Shown here: positions 1 to 8,013 of the stretch, piece by piece
Layout: every line of letters starts with the position of its first letter
How positions within the stretch are numbered: the stretch's first letter is position 1
Assembly (NCBI RefSeq): GCF_001676615.1
Contig: NZ_LYXZ01000049.1
Coordinates: 1 to 50,326 of the forward strand
Reading direction: 5' to 3'
Source of the DNA: Labrys sp. WJW
GTDB lineage: Bacteria; Pseudomonadota; Alphaproteobacteria; Rhizobiales; Labraceae
DNA length: 50,326 nt
Made by a program: the position numbers and the translations under genes
Notes under the pieces: generated by a model
The model's input: only the letters and a program-made list of their open reading frames with translations
Databases searched by the model: none
Told to the model about the DNA's origin: nothing

Positions 1-261
1 GCCGCCTCCAAGGAGTTCGGCGAGCGCGGCATCTCGGTGACCGCCATCGGCCCCGGCCCGATGGACACGTCCTTCTTCTATCCGGCCGAGGGCGCCGATG
101 CCGTCGCCTACCACAAGAGCGCGGCGGCCCTGTCGAAATTCTCCAAGACCGGCCTCACCGACATCGAGGACATCGTGCCCTATATCCGCTTCCTCGTCTC
201 CGACGGCTGGTGGATGACCGGACAGACCATCCTGGTGAATGGCGGCTACACCACCAAGTGA
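1..261 (+). CDS. SDR family oxidoreductase, C-terminal part (5' end outside window)
   Basis: The reading frame is open from the first base and ends in TGA at 259-261, giving the last 86 residues of a short-chain dehydrogenase/reductase. The segment has the post-catalytic PG turn (ITAxGPGPMDT-type: IGPGPMDTSFF), a substrate-loop region, and the typical SDR C-terminus in which a 'SDGWWMTGQTILVNGGY' stretch closes the fold. These enzymes use NAD(P)H to reduce or oxidise carbonyl/alcohol groups. The Rossmann glycine motif and the Ser-Tyr-Lys triad lie outside the window, so cofactor and substrate cannot be judged. Family assignment is firm; specific function unknown. Confidence 0.9.
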   Translation, partial: AASKEFGERGISVTAIGPGPMDTSFFYPAEGADAVAYHKSAAALSKFSKTGLTDIEDIVPYIRFLVSDGWWMTGQTILVNGGYTTK

Positions 262-399
262 GACGAAGCCAGCGGCGGGTCGGTGGCCCGCCGCTGCCGG
301 GTTCGATGCCTTCGGCAGCACAAGGCCATGCTGATCGGCAACCCCGACGTGCTTCTCGCCAAGAATCCGAGTGTGTTTTCATGAGATGGAGAGCCGTGC

Positions 400-666
400 A
401 TGCATATGGCGATGGTGATCGGCGGTGGCCTTGTTCTGCTCGGCCTGTTCTGCCTCTTCGGTAGGCTCTGGGGCGGCTCGATGCCCGATCTCGCGCTTGC
501 CGCCAAGGCGTTCGTTCCGGTCTGGCTGATCATCTCGCTCGTCAACATGTGGGTCGGCGTCACGAAGGCGGGATATTCGGTGCGGGACGAATTGCCGATT
601 CTCGTCATCGTCTTCCTCGTGCCGGCGTTGGTCGCCGGCCTGGCGATCTGGCGCCTGGCTCGCTGA
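400..666 (+). CDS. Small hypothetical membrane protein
   Basis: This 88-residue protein is strongly hydrophobic, with about three predicted membrane spans (roughly residues 5-24, 30-52 and 65-85) and a short Lys/Arg/Asp-containing loop (TKAGYSVRDEL) between the last two. The ATG at 400 is preceded by GGAGAG at about 7 bases; a second in-frame ATG lies at 406. It ends 11 bases before the DUF924 gene, so the two may be cotranscribed. I do not recognise a named family and assign no function. Confidence 0.75.
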   Translation: MHMAMVIGGGLVLLGLFCLFGRLWGGSMPDLALAAKAFVPVWLIISLVNMWVGVTKAGYSVRDELPILVIVFLVPALVAGLAIWRLAR

Positions 667-677
667 GTACCGGCGCA

Positions 678-1259
678 ATGAAACGTCCCGGCATTTTGCG
701 GTCGCTGCATCGGAGCGGCAATGATCCACGGGGGCCGGAGGGCGTGGTGGCCTTCTGGCAGGCCTCAGCAGGCCAATGGTTCGCCAAGGATCCTGCCTTC
801 GACACAGATTTTCGCAGGCGCTTTCTCGATCTTCACATGGCGGTCGCGGCGCGTCGGCACGATGATTGGGGCACGACGGCGCAAGGATCTCTGGCCCTGC
901 TGATCCTGACCGACCAGTTTCCCCGCAACGCCTTTCGTGGCACCGGGCATATGTATGCGACCGATCCCCTCGCCCGCCACTATGCCCGCGCTGCGCTCGA
1001 TACTGGCCATATGGAGCAGGTCGAGCCCGCGTTGAGGCTGTTTTTCTGCCTGCCCTTCGCCCATTCGGAAGCGCTCGCCGACCAGGACCTGTCGGTGGTG
1101 CTCAACGCCAGGCTCGGTCGATCCTGGCTCGATCATGCCGAGGGACATCGGGACATCATCCGCCGCTTCGGCCGGTTTCCGCATCGAAACGCCATCCTTG
1201 CCCGCACCACGACGGCAGAGGAAGCTGCCTTCCTCGAAGACGGAGGCTTCCGGGGTTGA
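678..1259 (+). CDS. DUF924 family protein
   Basis: A 193-residue protein matching the DUF924 family, whose members are all-helical and TPR-like; their biochemical role is not established. Diagnostic stretches are VVAFWQASAGQWFAKDPAFD near the N-terminus (FW...WF signature), LALLILTDQFPRNAFRG at about residues 70-86, and the downstream FFCLPFAHSE segment followed by HRDIIRRFGRFPHRNAIL. The reading frame extends further upstream, but the ATG at 678 starts just ahead of the conserved region and avoids overlap with the preceding small membrane gene. About 240 bases of repeat-containing DNA separate it from ccmC. Confidence 0.88.
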   Translation: MKRPGILRSLHRSGNDPRGPEGVVAFWQASAGQWFAKDPAFDTDFRRRFLDLHMAVAARRHDDWGTTAQGSLALLILTDQFPRNAFRGTGHMYATDPLARHYARAALDTGHMEQVEPALRLFFCLPFAHSEALADQDLSVVLNARLGRSWLDHAEGHRDIIRRFGRFPHRNAILARTTTAEEAAFLEDGGFRG

Positions 1260-1337
1260 GGGGGGCAACGCGGCCGGGGATTGGTCGGTTGCCGAGTTGC
1301 GTCGAATTTCGTCACGGATTGGAGGAAGTCCTTCGCG

Positions 1338-1438
1338 CTAGAGCAAAGCGTTCAGGTGTGAACGCTCATTTGCTCCAACTCTTTGGTTCGACGCGTCTTT
1401 GCGATTTGAAATGATTCGTTCAAACCGCAAAACGCTTT
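1338..1438. repeat. Interspersed palindromic element, family A (CTAGAGCaaagcg type)
   Basis: It begins with CTAGAGCAAAGCG and ends with CGCAAAACGCTTT, with internal segments ACGCTCATTTGCTCCAACTC and GACGCGTCTTTGCGATTT. Related words recur at 4681-4775, 10646-10852 and 39897-40013. It fills most of the gap between the DUF924 gene and ccmC. No coding potential seen. Confidence 0.7.
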
Positions 1439-1503
1439 GGCTCTCGGATATTTGTGTTCCCTTCGTCATTGTTTCGCCGCCGCTGCGAAGCTAAAACAGA
1501 CGC

Positions 1504-2262
1504 ATGTGGAAATACGCCAATCCCACCCTGTTCATGGGCCTTGCCGGCCGCCTCCTGCCGTGGCTGGCAGGGGTAACGGTGCTGTTGTTCGCCGCCGGCC
1601 TCTATGGCGCCGCCTTCGCGCCGGACGATTACCAGCAGGGCGCCACCGTGAAGATCATGTATATCCACGTGCCCTGCGCCTGGCTGGCCATGGCCGGCTG
1701 GGGGGCGATGTCGCTTTCGGCGCTCGGCGTGCTGGTCTGGCGCCACCCGCTCGCCGAAGTGGCGATGAAGGCGGCCATGCCGATCGGCGCCGCCTTCACC
1801 TTGCTGTGCCTGATCACAGGTTCGCTCTGGGGCCAGCCGATGTGGGGCACCTGGTGGGTCTGGGATGCACGCCTGACTTCCGTGTTGGTGCTGTTCCTGA
1901 TGTATCTGGCACTGATGGCGCTGTGGCACGCCATCGAGGATCCGGGCAAGGCGGCGCGGATCTCGGCCGTGCTGGTGCTGGTCGGGGCCGTCAACATTCC
2001 CATCATCAAATTCTCGGTCGAGTGGTGGAACACCCTGCATCAGGGCGCCTCGGTGTTCCGCATCGGCGGCTCCACCATCTATTCCTGGAACATGCTCTGG
2101 CCGCTGCTCGACATGGCGCTGGCCTTCACCCTGCTGTTCGTCACGCTGCATCTGGCGGCGATGCGCAACGAAATCCTGCGCCGCCGCATCCGCACCATGC
2201 GCCTGATGGCCGCGGCCGGCGTCACCCCGGCCATGACCGCTTCGCTGCCGGTGGAGGCCTGA
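1504..2262 (+). CDS. ccmC: Heme exporter / cytochrome c maturation protein CcmC
   Basis: A 252-residue inner-membrane protein with about six hydrophobic spans. It carries the tryptophan-rich heme-handling motif of the family, WGTWWVWDARLTS, at about residues 115-127, and histidines flanking it (IYIHVPCAW-like HVPCAW near residue 56, and one in the later FRIGGSTIYSWN region's neighbourhood). CcmC presents periplasmic heme to CcmE during System I cytochrome c biogenesis. It is followed after one base by ccmD and then ccmG, forming a tight operon. ccmA and ccmB, usually just upstream, are not here. Start chosen at the ATG that begins the family-typical N-terminus MWKYANPT. Confidence 0.96.
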   Translation: MWKYANPTLFMGLAGRLLPWLAGVTVLLFAAGLYGAAFAPDDYQQGATVKIMYIHVPCAWLAMAGWGAMSLSALGVLVWRHPLAEVAMKAAMPIGAAFTLLCLITGSLWGQPMWGTWWVWDARLTSVLVLFLMYLALMALWHAIEDPGKAARISAVLVLVGAVNIPIIKFSVEWWNTLHQGASVFRIGGSTIYSWNMLWPLLDMALAFTLLFVTLHLAAMRNEILRRRIRTMRLMAAAGVTPAMTASLPVEA

Positions 2263-2263
2263 G

Positions 2264-2467
2264 ATGATAGTGCTCGGCATGGATCTCGGGCCGCACTGGG
2301 TCTTCATCGTCTGGGCCTACGGCCTGGCGGCGGCGGTGATCGCAGCGCTGATCACTTGGGTGGTGCTGGATCACAAGGCCCAGCACCGAACCTTAGCTGA
2401 ATTGGAAGCCCAGGGCCTGCGCCGCCGTTCGCGCCGGGACGCCAAGCCGGACGGACAATTGCCATGA
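2264..2467 (+). CDS. ccmD: Heme exporter protein CcmD
   Basis: A 67-residue single-span membrane protein: a short N-terminus, a hydrophobic helix of about residues 10-34 starting HWVFIVWAYGLAA, then a basic cytoplasmic tail rich in Arg/Lys. This matches CcmD, which is needed for release of holo-CcmE from the CcmABC complex. The ATG follows the ccmC stop by one base, and its own stop overlaps the ccmG start (ATGA), indicating translational coupling. Small size leaves recognition dependent on context, but position between ccmC and ccmG is decisive. Confidence 0.93.
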   Translation: MIVLGMDLGPHWVFIVWAYGLAAAVIAALITWVVLDHKAQHRTLAELEAQGLRRRSRRDAKPDGQLP

Positions 2468-3057
2468 GCGACAGCCAGACCCTGCCGCCGGCGCCGCGCC
2501 GCCGCGCGTTGGTGTTCCTGCCCCTGATCGTGTTCGCGGCGCTTGCCGGCCTGTTCTTCTACCAGCTCCGCTCCGGCGGCGACCCCTCGGCGCTGCCCTC
2601 CACCCTGATCGGCAAGCCGGTGCCGCAGATGAGCCTGCCGCCGCTCGCCGAGCTCGTGCGGGACGGCAAGGCACTTCCGGGCCTTGCCACCGCCGATCTC
2701 AAATCGGGCGGCGTCAGCGTGGTCAACATCTTCGCCTCCTGGTGCGGCCCCTGCCGGGACGAGCATCCGGTGCTGATGAAACTGGCCGGCCTCGGCAAGG
2801 GACGCCTGGTCGCGATCAACTACAAGGATGATCCTGACAATGCCCGCCGCTATCTCGGCACCTTCGGCAACCCCTATGAAGCGGTAGGCGTCGATGTGAA
2901 CGGCCGCTCTGCCATCGACTGGGGCGTCTATGGCGTGCCGGAGACCTTCGTGGTCAATGGCAAGGGTGAGATCGTCGACAAGATCGTCGGCCCGCTGAGC
3001 GAAGACAGCCTGAGGACCAGGCTGCTGCCTGCGATCGAGGCCGCCTCCAAATCCTGA
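2464..3057 (+). CDS. ccmG: Thiol:disulfide interchange protein CcmG/DsbE
   Basis: A 197-residue membrane-anchored periplasmic thioredoxin-like protein. Residues 15-38 form a signal anchor after an Arg-rich N-terminus. The redox motif WCGPC is at about residues 92-96 (FASWCGPCRDEHP), and the cis-proline loop is GVPETF at about residues 157-162. CcmG reduces apocytochrome c or CcmH so that heme can be ligated to CXXCH. Its ATG overlaps the ccmD stop. The gene ends 37 bases before the first Nudix gene. Confidence 0.95.
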   Translation: MSDSQTLPPAPRRRALVFLPLIVFAALAGLFFYQLRSGGDPSALPSTLIGKPVPQMSLPPLAELVRDGKALPGLATADLKSGGVSVVNIFASWCGPCRDEHPVLMKLAGLGKGRLVAINYKDDPDNARRYLGTFGNPYEAVGVDVNGRSAIDWGVYGVPETFVVNGKGEIVDKIVGPLSEDSLRTRLLPAIEAASKS

Positions 3058-3094
3058 CCTGCGATTTCCAGATCTGCGACATTCGGGCCCTGCA

Positions 3095-3598
3095 ATGACC
3101 GACCGCTCCACGCTTCCCTACCGCCCCTGTGCCGGCGCGGCGCTGTTCAATGCGCAAGGCAAGGTCTTCGTCGGCCGCCGCAAGCCGCGCGCCGGAAGCG
3201 CGCCCGGCAGCTTCGAATGGCAGATGCCGCAGGGCGGCATCGACGAGGGCGAGGACCCCCGCGAGGCGGCGATCCGCGAACTCCATGAGGAGACCAATGT
3301 GCGCTCGATCGCCTTTCTGGCCGAGGCGCCGGACTGGTATTCCTACGATTTGCCAGCCGAGGCGGTTGGCGGCGGCTGGACGGCGCGATATCGTGGCCAG
3401 ACCCAGAAATGGTTCGCCTTCCGCTTTACCGGTCCGGACAGCGAGATCGACGTGCTCCGGCCGGCCGGTGGCAAGCACCAGGCCGAGTTCGAGGACTGGC
3501 GTTGGGAAGACCTTGCCGCCTTGCCTGGCTTGATCGTGCCGTTCAAGCGCGGCGTCTATGCCGAGGTGGTGGCGGCCTTCCGGTATCTGGTGGCGTGA
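3095..3598 (+). CDS. rppH: RNA pyrophosphohydrolase RppH (Nudix), copy 1
   Basis: A 167-residue Nudix hydrolase. The Nudix box is GGIDEGEDPREAAIRELHEE followed by TNV (residues about 50-72), with the catalytic REL..EE glutamates present. The N-terminal PYRPCAGAALFNAQGKVFVG and the RGQTQKWFAFRFTG segment are RppH hallmarks. RppH removes pyrophosphate from 5'-triphosphorylated mRNA, triggering 5'-end-dependent decay. The stop codon overlaps the start of a second paralogue by one base (TGATG), so both are probably translated from one message. Confidence 0.92.
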   Translation: MTDRSTLPYRPCAGAALFNAQGKVFVGRRKPRAGSAPGSFEWQMPQGGIDEGEDPREAAIRELHEETNVRSIAFLAEAPDWYSYDLPAEAVGGGWTARYRGQTQKWFAFRFTGPDSEIDVLRPAGGKHQAEFEDWRWEDLAALPGLIVPFKRGVYAEVVAAFRYLVA

Positions 3599-4095
3599 TG
3601 GATGCGACGAAACCCTATCGGCCGAATGTCGGTATCGCCCTGTTCAATGCCGAGGGGCTGGTGCTCGCGGGCCGGGCCGAGACCTCCGGGCCGGAGCTGA
3701 TCGTGCCGGGCCTCGAATGGCAATGCCCACAAGGCGGGATCGACGAGGGCGAGGACATCGTCGCGGCCGCCAAGCGCGAGCTCTGGGAGGAAACCAATGT
3801 CCGCAACGCCTCCGTGCTGGCGGTGACGGAGGAATGGTGGCCTTACGACTTCCCGCCCTATGACGGACCGCCGCACAAATTGTCGCCCTTTCGCGGCCAG
3901 AAGCAACGCTGGGCGGCCTTGCGCTTCGAGGGGCAGGACAGCGAGATCGACGTCGTCAATCTGCCGACGGGCGAGCCGCAGGAATTCTTCGGCTGGCGCT
4001 GGGAAAGGCTGGCGCGGCTGCCCGACCTGGTGACGCCGCATAAGCGCCCGGTCTATCTGCTGATGGCGCAGGCCTTTGCCGGATTCGGGGCCTGA
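3598..4095 (+). CDS. Second RppH-like Nudix hydrolase, tandem paralogue
   Basis: A 165-residue Nudix protein starting at the ATG that overlaps the previous stop. It shares the RppH framework with its neighbour: PYRPNVGIALFNAEG, EWQCPQGGIDEGED, RELWEETNVRN, RGQKQRWAALRFEGQDSEID, WRWE and PHKRPVY. The Nudix box is intact. Differences lie mainly in the strand after the start (GRAETSGPELIVPGLEW) and a longer acidic/proline loop (WWPYDFPPYDGPPHK). It most likely arose by gene duplication. It may act on capped or triphosphate RNA or on a small dinucleotide polyphosphate; sequence alone does not decide. Confidence 0.9.
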   Translation: MDATKPYRPNVGIALFNAEGLVLAGRAETSGPELIVPGLEWQCPQGGIDEGEDIVAAAKRELWEETNVRNASVLAVTEEWWPYDFPPYDGPPHKLSPFRGQKQRWAALRFEGQDSEIDVVNLPTGEPQEFFGWRWERLARLPDLVTPHKRPVYLLMAQAFAGFGA

Positions 4096-4270
4096 CGGGC
4101 CTGGAACCTTTCGCCGACCCACCTGTTCAGCGTAGATCCATTGGACGGATTGGCGCCATGCCATGCTTGTGCCAAGCTATGCTGCTTCAATGGCACTTGG
4201 GCTGTATCGGGGGCTGCATTTCGGAGGTGGCGTCCCCATATGCCGATTTTGGCGCGGAGGCGCGGAAGCG

Positions 4271-4681
4271 ATGTTTCGGAACGTCATGCCCTATGATTAT
4301 ACCGTCGGTATCGATCGCTCGGATATCGACTTCATGGGCCATGTCAACAATGCCAGCTACCTGAAATGGGTGCAGGCGGCGATCATCAGCCATTGGGAGC
4401 GCCTGGCGCCCGCCGAGGCGCTGAAGAAGCATGCCTGGGTGGCGCTCCGCCACGAGATCACCTATCGCAAGCCGGCCTTCCTCGAGGACGACGTGATCGC
4501 TACCGTCATTCTCGAGAAGGTGCATGGCGCGAAGGCCTTCTACGGCATCATCATCAAGCGCGGCGAGGAAGTGCTCGCCGAGGTGAAGTCGAGCTGGTGC
4601 TGCCTGGACGTGGCCACCAAGCGGCCGAAGCGGCTTTCGAGCGCCATCATCGAGCGTTTCCTCGGCAGGCCGGCGAACTAA
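4271..4681 (+). CDS. Acyl-CoA thioesterase, 4HBT/YbgC hot-dog family
   Basis: A 136-residue single hot-dog domain. The catalytic region is DRSDIDFMGHVNNASYLKW (about residues 12-30): Asp before the GHVNNAxY helix start is the 4-hydroxybenzoyl-CoA thioesterase signature. A later strand reads FYGIIIKRGEEVLAEVKSSW. Such enzymes hydrolyse acyl-CoA thioesters, often small or aromatic ones. The frame is open upstream to 4163, but that extension has no family similarity and the ATG at 4271 has GGAAGCG just before it. An alternative start is ATG 4286. Confidence 0.87.
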   Translation: MFRNVMPYDYTVGIDRSDIDFMGHVNNASYLKWVQAAIISHWERLAPAEALKKHAWVALRHEITYRKPAFLEDDVIATVILEKVHGAKAFYGIIIKRGEEVLAEVKSSWCCLDVATKRPKRLSSAIIERFLGRPAN

Positions 4682-4775
4682 AGCGTTTTGCGATTAGGCG
4701 GAATCATCTCGAATCGCATAGACGCGTCGCACCAAAGAGCGAGAGCAAAACAGCCTAAACGCGCTTTGCACTAGA
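4681..4775. repeat. Interspersed palindromic element, family A
   Basis: It starts AAGCGTTTTGCGATT and ends GCGCTTTGCACTAGAG, with GACGCGTC in the middle. The ends are near-complementary and the words match the family A elements elsewhere in the window. It lies between the convergent thioesterase and DMT exporter genes, where it could also serve as a transcript end. Confidence 0.7.
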
Positions 4776-4780
4776 GAACC

Positions 4781-5671
4781 TCAGGCTTCCACCACTGGCT
4801 TGCGTGCCGGGAAAAGCTGGTCGCGCGAGGCGATGAGCGCCCCGCCGACGATAAGCAGCACGGCAAGCGCCAAGGCCAGGCTCGGCGAAGCGATACCGAC
4901 GGCGACCAGGATCAGCGTCGACAGCACAGGCGTGGCATAGGAAGCGACGCCCAGCAGGCGGATGTCGCCATGCTTGACCCCGCGATCCCAGGCATAGAAG
5001 GCCAGACCCACCGGTCCGAGGCCAAGCCCGACGATGGCGAGCCATTCCTTGGCATCAGGCCACACCGTGGTCTCGAACAGGCCGTGGCAGATCAGCGCCA
5101 GCACGCAGGTCACCCCGCAAAAACCCACCACCGCATCCGTCGGCACCGCCTTGAAACGGCGCGACAGGACCGAATAGCCCGACCAGATGAAGGCGCAGGC
5201 GAGCGCCAGCGCATAGCCCGGCGCATTGGCCGTCTCGAAGCCCGACACTCCCTTTGCGAGGGCGAGTGCCAGCACGCCGGCGAAGCCGAGCAGGGCGCCG
5301 GCGACATGATACCAGCGCAGCCGCTCGCCGGGTAGCATGGCGGAGAACAGCACGATCAGGAGCGGCCAGAGATAGGCGATGAGGCTGGCTTCGGCCGGCG
5401 GTGCCCGCTTGAGCGCTTCGAAATAGACGGCGTGATAGCCGAACAGGCCGCCGACACCGAGTGTCCAGACCGGCCAGGGCTGGCGCAGGGCCGCCGTGGC
5501 GCCTGGCCGGAAGGGCCAGGAGGCCGCGCCCATCAGTGTCGCTACCGCAAAGGTCAGCCCGAGCAGTTCGAAGGAGGGGATGCGGTAAGTGAGCGCGGTG
5601 GTCAGGGCCAGGACGGACCAGAGCAGGATGGCGATCAGGCCGATCAGGGTGGCGAGCAGTTTGGCGGGCAT
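4781..5671 (-). CDS. DMT superfamily exporter, YddG-like (EamA domains)
   Basis: A 296-residue protein with about ten membrane helices arranged as two EamA repeats (roughly residues 5-135 and 148-285). The first repeat contains GGLFGYHAVYFEALKRAPPA and EASLIAYLWPLLIVLFSA; the second contains CAFIWSGYSVLSRRF and the closing SYATPVLSTLIL. These stretches resemble YddG, an exporter of aromatic amino acids and related compounds; the substrate here is an inference. The start MPAKLLATLIGL places the first helix at the extreme N-terminus. Convergent with the thioesterase gene and followed upstream by a palindromic repeat. Confidence 0.88.
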   Translation of the reverse strand: MPAKLLATLIGLIAILLWSVLALTTALTYRIPSFELLGLTFAVATLMGAASWPFRPGATAALRQPWPVWTLGVGGLFGYHAVYFEALKRAPPAEASLIAYLWPLLIVLFSAMLPGERLRWYHVAGALLGFAGVLALALAKGVSGFETANAPGYALALACAFIWSGYSVLSRRFKAVPTDAVVGFCGVTCVLALICHGLFETTVWPDAKEWLAIVGLGLGPVGLAFYAWDRGVKHGDIRLLGVASYATPVLSTLILVAVGIASPSLALALAVLLIVGGALIASRDQLFPARKPVVEA

Positions 5672-5779
5672 GGACGGTTCTTTCGGTTGCGCCTGCTATG
5701 CCGCAAAATCGGGAAAGGCGCCATCCGGGATTTTTGGGCGACGTGCCAGCCATATGTCTGCTGGAGGCTATTCTGATGC

Positions 5780-5872
5780 CGTCATTGCGAGCGGAGCGAA
5801 GCAATCCAGTCCAGGCCGAGGAGCGCTCACGATTTCTGGATTGCTTCGCTCCGCTCGTAATGACAGTCAGCA
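5780..5872. repeat. Long inverted repeat, family C (GTCATTGCGAGCG...)
   Basis: Two arms of about 28 bases, GTCATTGCGAGCGGAGCGAA (continuing GCAATCCAG) and its reverse complement with one mismatch, are separated by about 30 bases. A second copy with compensating changes in both arms lies at 47371-47461. It sits between the divergent... in fact same-strand DMT exporter and hemoglobin genes. Confidence 0.85.
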
Positions 5873-5879
5873 AGGTTAT

Positions 5880-6314
5880 TTAAGCCGGCAGCCTTCTCGC
5901 CTGGTGCCGCGGCGGCCGGATCTCGCCGCGCTGGGTGCCGATCGACATCTCGAAACTGTCGGCGATGCGGCGGGCGCGATCGATGAACAGCAGGGCGGCG
6001 TCGCGGGGCAGCACGTCGAGGGCCATGCGCTCGAACAGATCGAGCCAGCGATCGAAATGCCGGCCTTCCAGCGGCAGCATCAGATGGGGGCGGAGCGGGC
6101 GGCCGTCATAGCGGCCGCTGCGCAGGATGACCGATGACCAGAAGGCGCAGAGCTTGGCCAGATGGTCGTCCCAATCGGCGACCTTTGCATTGAAGATCGG
6201 CCCGATCAGATCATCCTGCCGCACCCGGCCATAGAAGGTGTGGACCAGGCGCTCGATCATCGCCTCGCTGACCGCGGTGCCGTTCGGCTCGCTCATATTG
6301 ATGCTGGCTGCCAT
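5880..6314 (-). CDS. Group III truncated hemoglobin
   Basis: A 144-residue 2-on-2 globin. Diagnostic stretches: LVHTFYGRVRQDDLIGPIF (B/CD region with Tyr B10-type residue), HLAKLCAFWSSVILRSGRY (distal/E helix, WG8-like Trp), GRPLRPHLMLPLEGRHFDRW containing the probable proximal His, and a C-terminal RARRIADSFE helix. Group III proteins bind O2, NO or related ligands; physiological roles are poorly defined. The start at 6314 is preceded by GAGACGG; an in-frame ATG at 6296 (MSEPNGT) is nearly as plausible. The frame is open much further upstream but without globin similarity. Divergent from the protease gene. Confidence 0.88.
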   Translation of the reverse strand: MAASINMSEPNGTAVSEAMIERLVHTFYGRVRQDDLIGPIFNAKVADWDDHLAKLCAFWSSVILRSGRYDGRPLRPHLMLPLEGRHFDRWLDLFERMALDVLPRDAALLFIDRARRIADSFEMSIGTQRGEIRPPRHQARRLPA

Positions 6315-6449
6315 GGCCGTCTCTATGCCGCAAAAGACAGGCCGGTACCAATGCGCTGGTGTCGCAGCAGCTATTTTTCGGCGGTGGTACTGACATTCGA
6401 ACCGCGCGTCACCATGTAATTGGAAATCATTGGAAGAGTGGAGGCCGCC

Positions 6450-7766
6450 ATGCGCATGCGTCCACTTGCGATAGCTGTTCTTCTTCTTGGCTTGATTGCA
6501 GTTCCGGCCAGGGCTCAACAACAGCCGGACCCTGAAAACCCGGACAACGATACTCGCGAGCAACTTTACGAGCTCGGTCGTTTCATTGCGATCTATCAGC
6601 GGGTGCTCGCCACTTATGTCGACAAGCCCGCACCGGACGTGCTGATCCAGGGCGCCATCGGCGGCATGATGTCGAAGCTCGATCCCCATTCACGCTATGT
6701 CGATCCCAAGGCCATGTCCGACATGCAGCAGGAGCTTGCCGGCAAGCGCGTCGGGCTTGGCCTCGAAGTCGAGGTGCTGGGCGGGCTGGTCAAGGTGGAA
6801 CATGTCCTGGACGCCACGCCAGCTGCCACGGCGGGACTGAAGGCAGGAGACATCATCCTCAAGCTGGACGGCGATGTCGTGCGGGGGCTGAGCCCGGCAG
6901 CGATGCTGCAGCGCATGGAAGGGCCGGTGGGCAGTTCCGCCATCCTGACCATCCGGCGGCGCGGCAATGCGGTGCCGCTGTCCTATACGCTTACGCGCGA
7001 GATCATCCGGGCCGAAAGCGTGCGCTTCGAGGTGATGGGAGAGGATGTCGGCTATATCCGCATCCGGGAATTCAACGAGCAGACGCCCGATAGCCTGAGG
7101 CGGATCGCCGAACGCCTGCCGACAGCCTTCCGGCCCGGTGCCTTGAAGGGCATCATTCTCGACCTGCGCAACAATCCTGGCGGTCTGCTCGATCCGGCTA
7201 TCATGGTGTCGGCAGCTTTCATCGGCAAAGGGGTGCTGCTGTCGATCCGCGGGCGCGAGCCCGACCAGTCGAAGGTCTATATCGCCCATGGCGAGGACAT
7301 CACCGGCGGCGTGCCGCTGGTGGTGCTGATCAATGGCGGTACCGCCTCGGCGGCGGAGATCGTCGCCGGTGCCTTGCAGGATTTCAAGCGTGCCACCATC
7401 CTGGGCACGCGCTCCTTCGGCAAGGGCTCGATCCAGACGGTCACCCGCCTGCCCGACGACAGTGCCCTGGTGCTGACCACGGCGCGCTACTACACCCCGC
7501 TCGGCCGCTCGATCCAGGCACAGGGCATCGAGCCGGACATCGCCGTGCGGCAGCAGGATCCGACCGGTGCCGGCCTCGGCCACGCCACGCTGGGCGAAGC
7601 AGGCCTGACGGGCCATCTCAAGGGAACGGGGCCCAGGGACGAGAGCGGCTCATCCTTCTATGTGCCGCCAGACCCCACCGACGACGTCCAGCTTCACATC
7701 GCCCTCGACATGCTGCGCAGCACGGAACGCGAGCGCAGTGAATTGTGGCGGCCTCCCGGGAACTGA
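6450..7766 (+). CDS. ctpA: S41 family C-terminal processing peptidase (CtpA-like)
   Basis: A 438-residue periplasmic protease. An N-terminal signal sequence (about residues 1-25, ending PARA) is followed by the S41 N-domain (HSRYVDPKAM), a PDZ domain at about residues 90-165 (AGLKAGDIILKLDG), and the catalytic domain. The nucleophile is the Ser of GGTASAAE (about residue 299), and the Lys general base is in GTRSFGKGSIQT (about residue 325). It processes C-termini of exported proteins and is linked to envelope and peptidoglycan maintenance. The ATG at 6450, preceded by GGAGG, starts the signal peptide; the frame is open to 6420. Confidence 0.94.
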   Translation: MRMRPLAIAVLLLGLIAVPARAQQQPDPENPDNDTREQLYELGRFIAIYQRVLATYVDKPAPDVLIQGAIGGMMSKLDPHSRYVDPKAMSDMQQELAGKRVGLGLEVEVLGGLVKVEHVLDATPAATAGLKAGDIILKLDGDVVRGLSPAAMLQRMEGPVGSSAILTIRRRGNAVPLSYTLTREIIRAESVRFEVMGEDVGYIRIREFNEQTPDSLRRIAERLPTAFRPGALKGIILDLRNNPGGLLDPAIMVSAAFIGKGVLLSIRGREPDQSKVYIAHGEDITGGVPLVVLINGGTASAAEIVAGALQDFKRATILGTRSFGKGSIQTVTRLPDDSALVLTTARYYTPLGRSIQAQGIEPDIAVRQQDPTGAGLGHATLGEAGLTGHLKGTGPRDESGSSFYVPPDPTDDVQLHIALDMLRSTERERSELWRPPGN

Positions 7767-8013
7767 GCGGCGGCGCTTCGGGTGAAACAATGCGCTGCCT
7801 GGTGTCGGACCGGGAAGGCGTTTTGCAACCCTCGGCTGCGGCCCAGGGTCGATATGCGCCGGTGACGTGCGGGACAGCGGCGGGAAGCCGGGGGACGCAG
7901 CCACAAAATCGTCACAAAGCTGTCTCTTGACGCCGAGCAACATTCTATGGACTCATAGAAGTCATCGAGTCAGGAGAACATAGCTCAGTTCGAACAAAAT
8001 CATAAGAGGTCCC

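Noticed and set aside
7767..8013. Short open frames between ctpA and the GSCFA gene
   Set aside because: No translation signals and no similarity; treated as the promoter region of the cassette.
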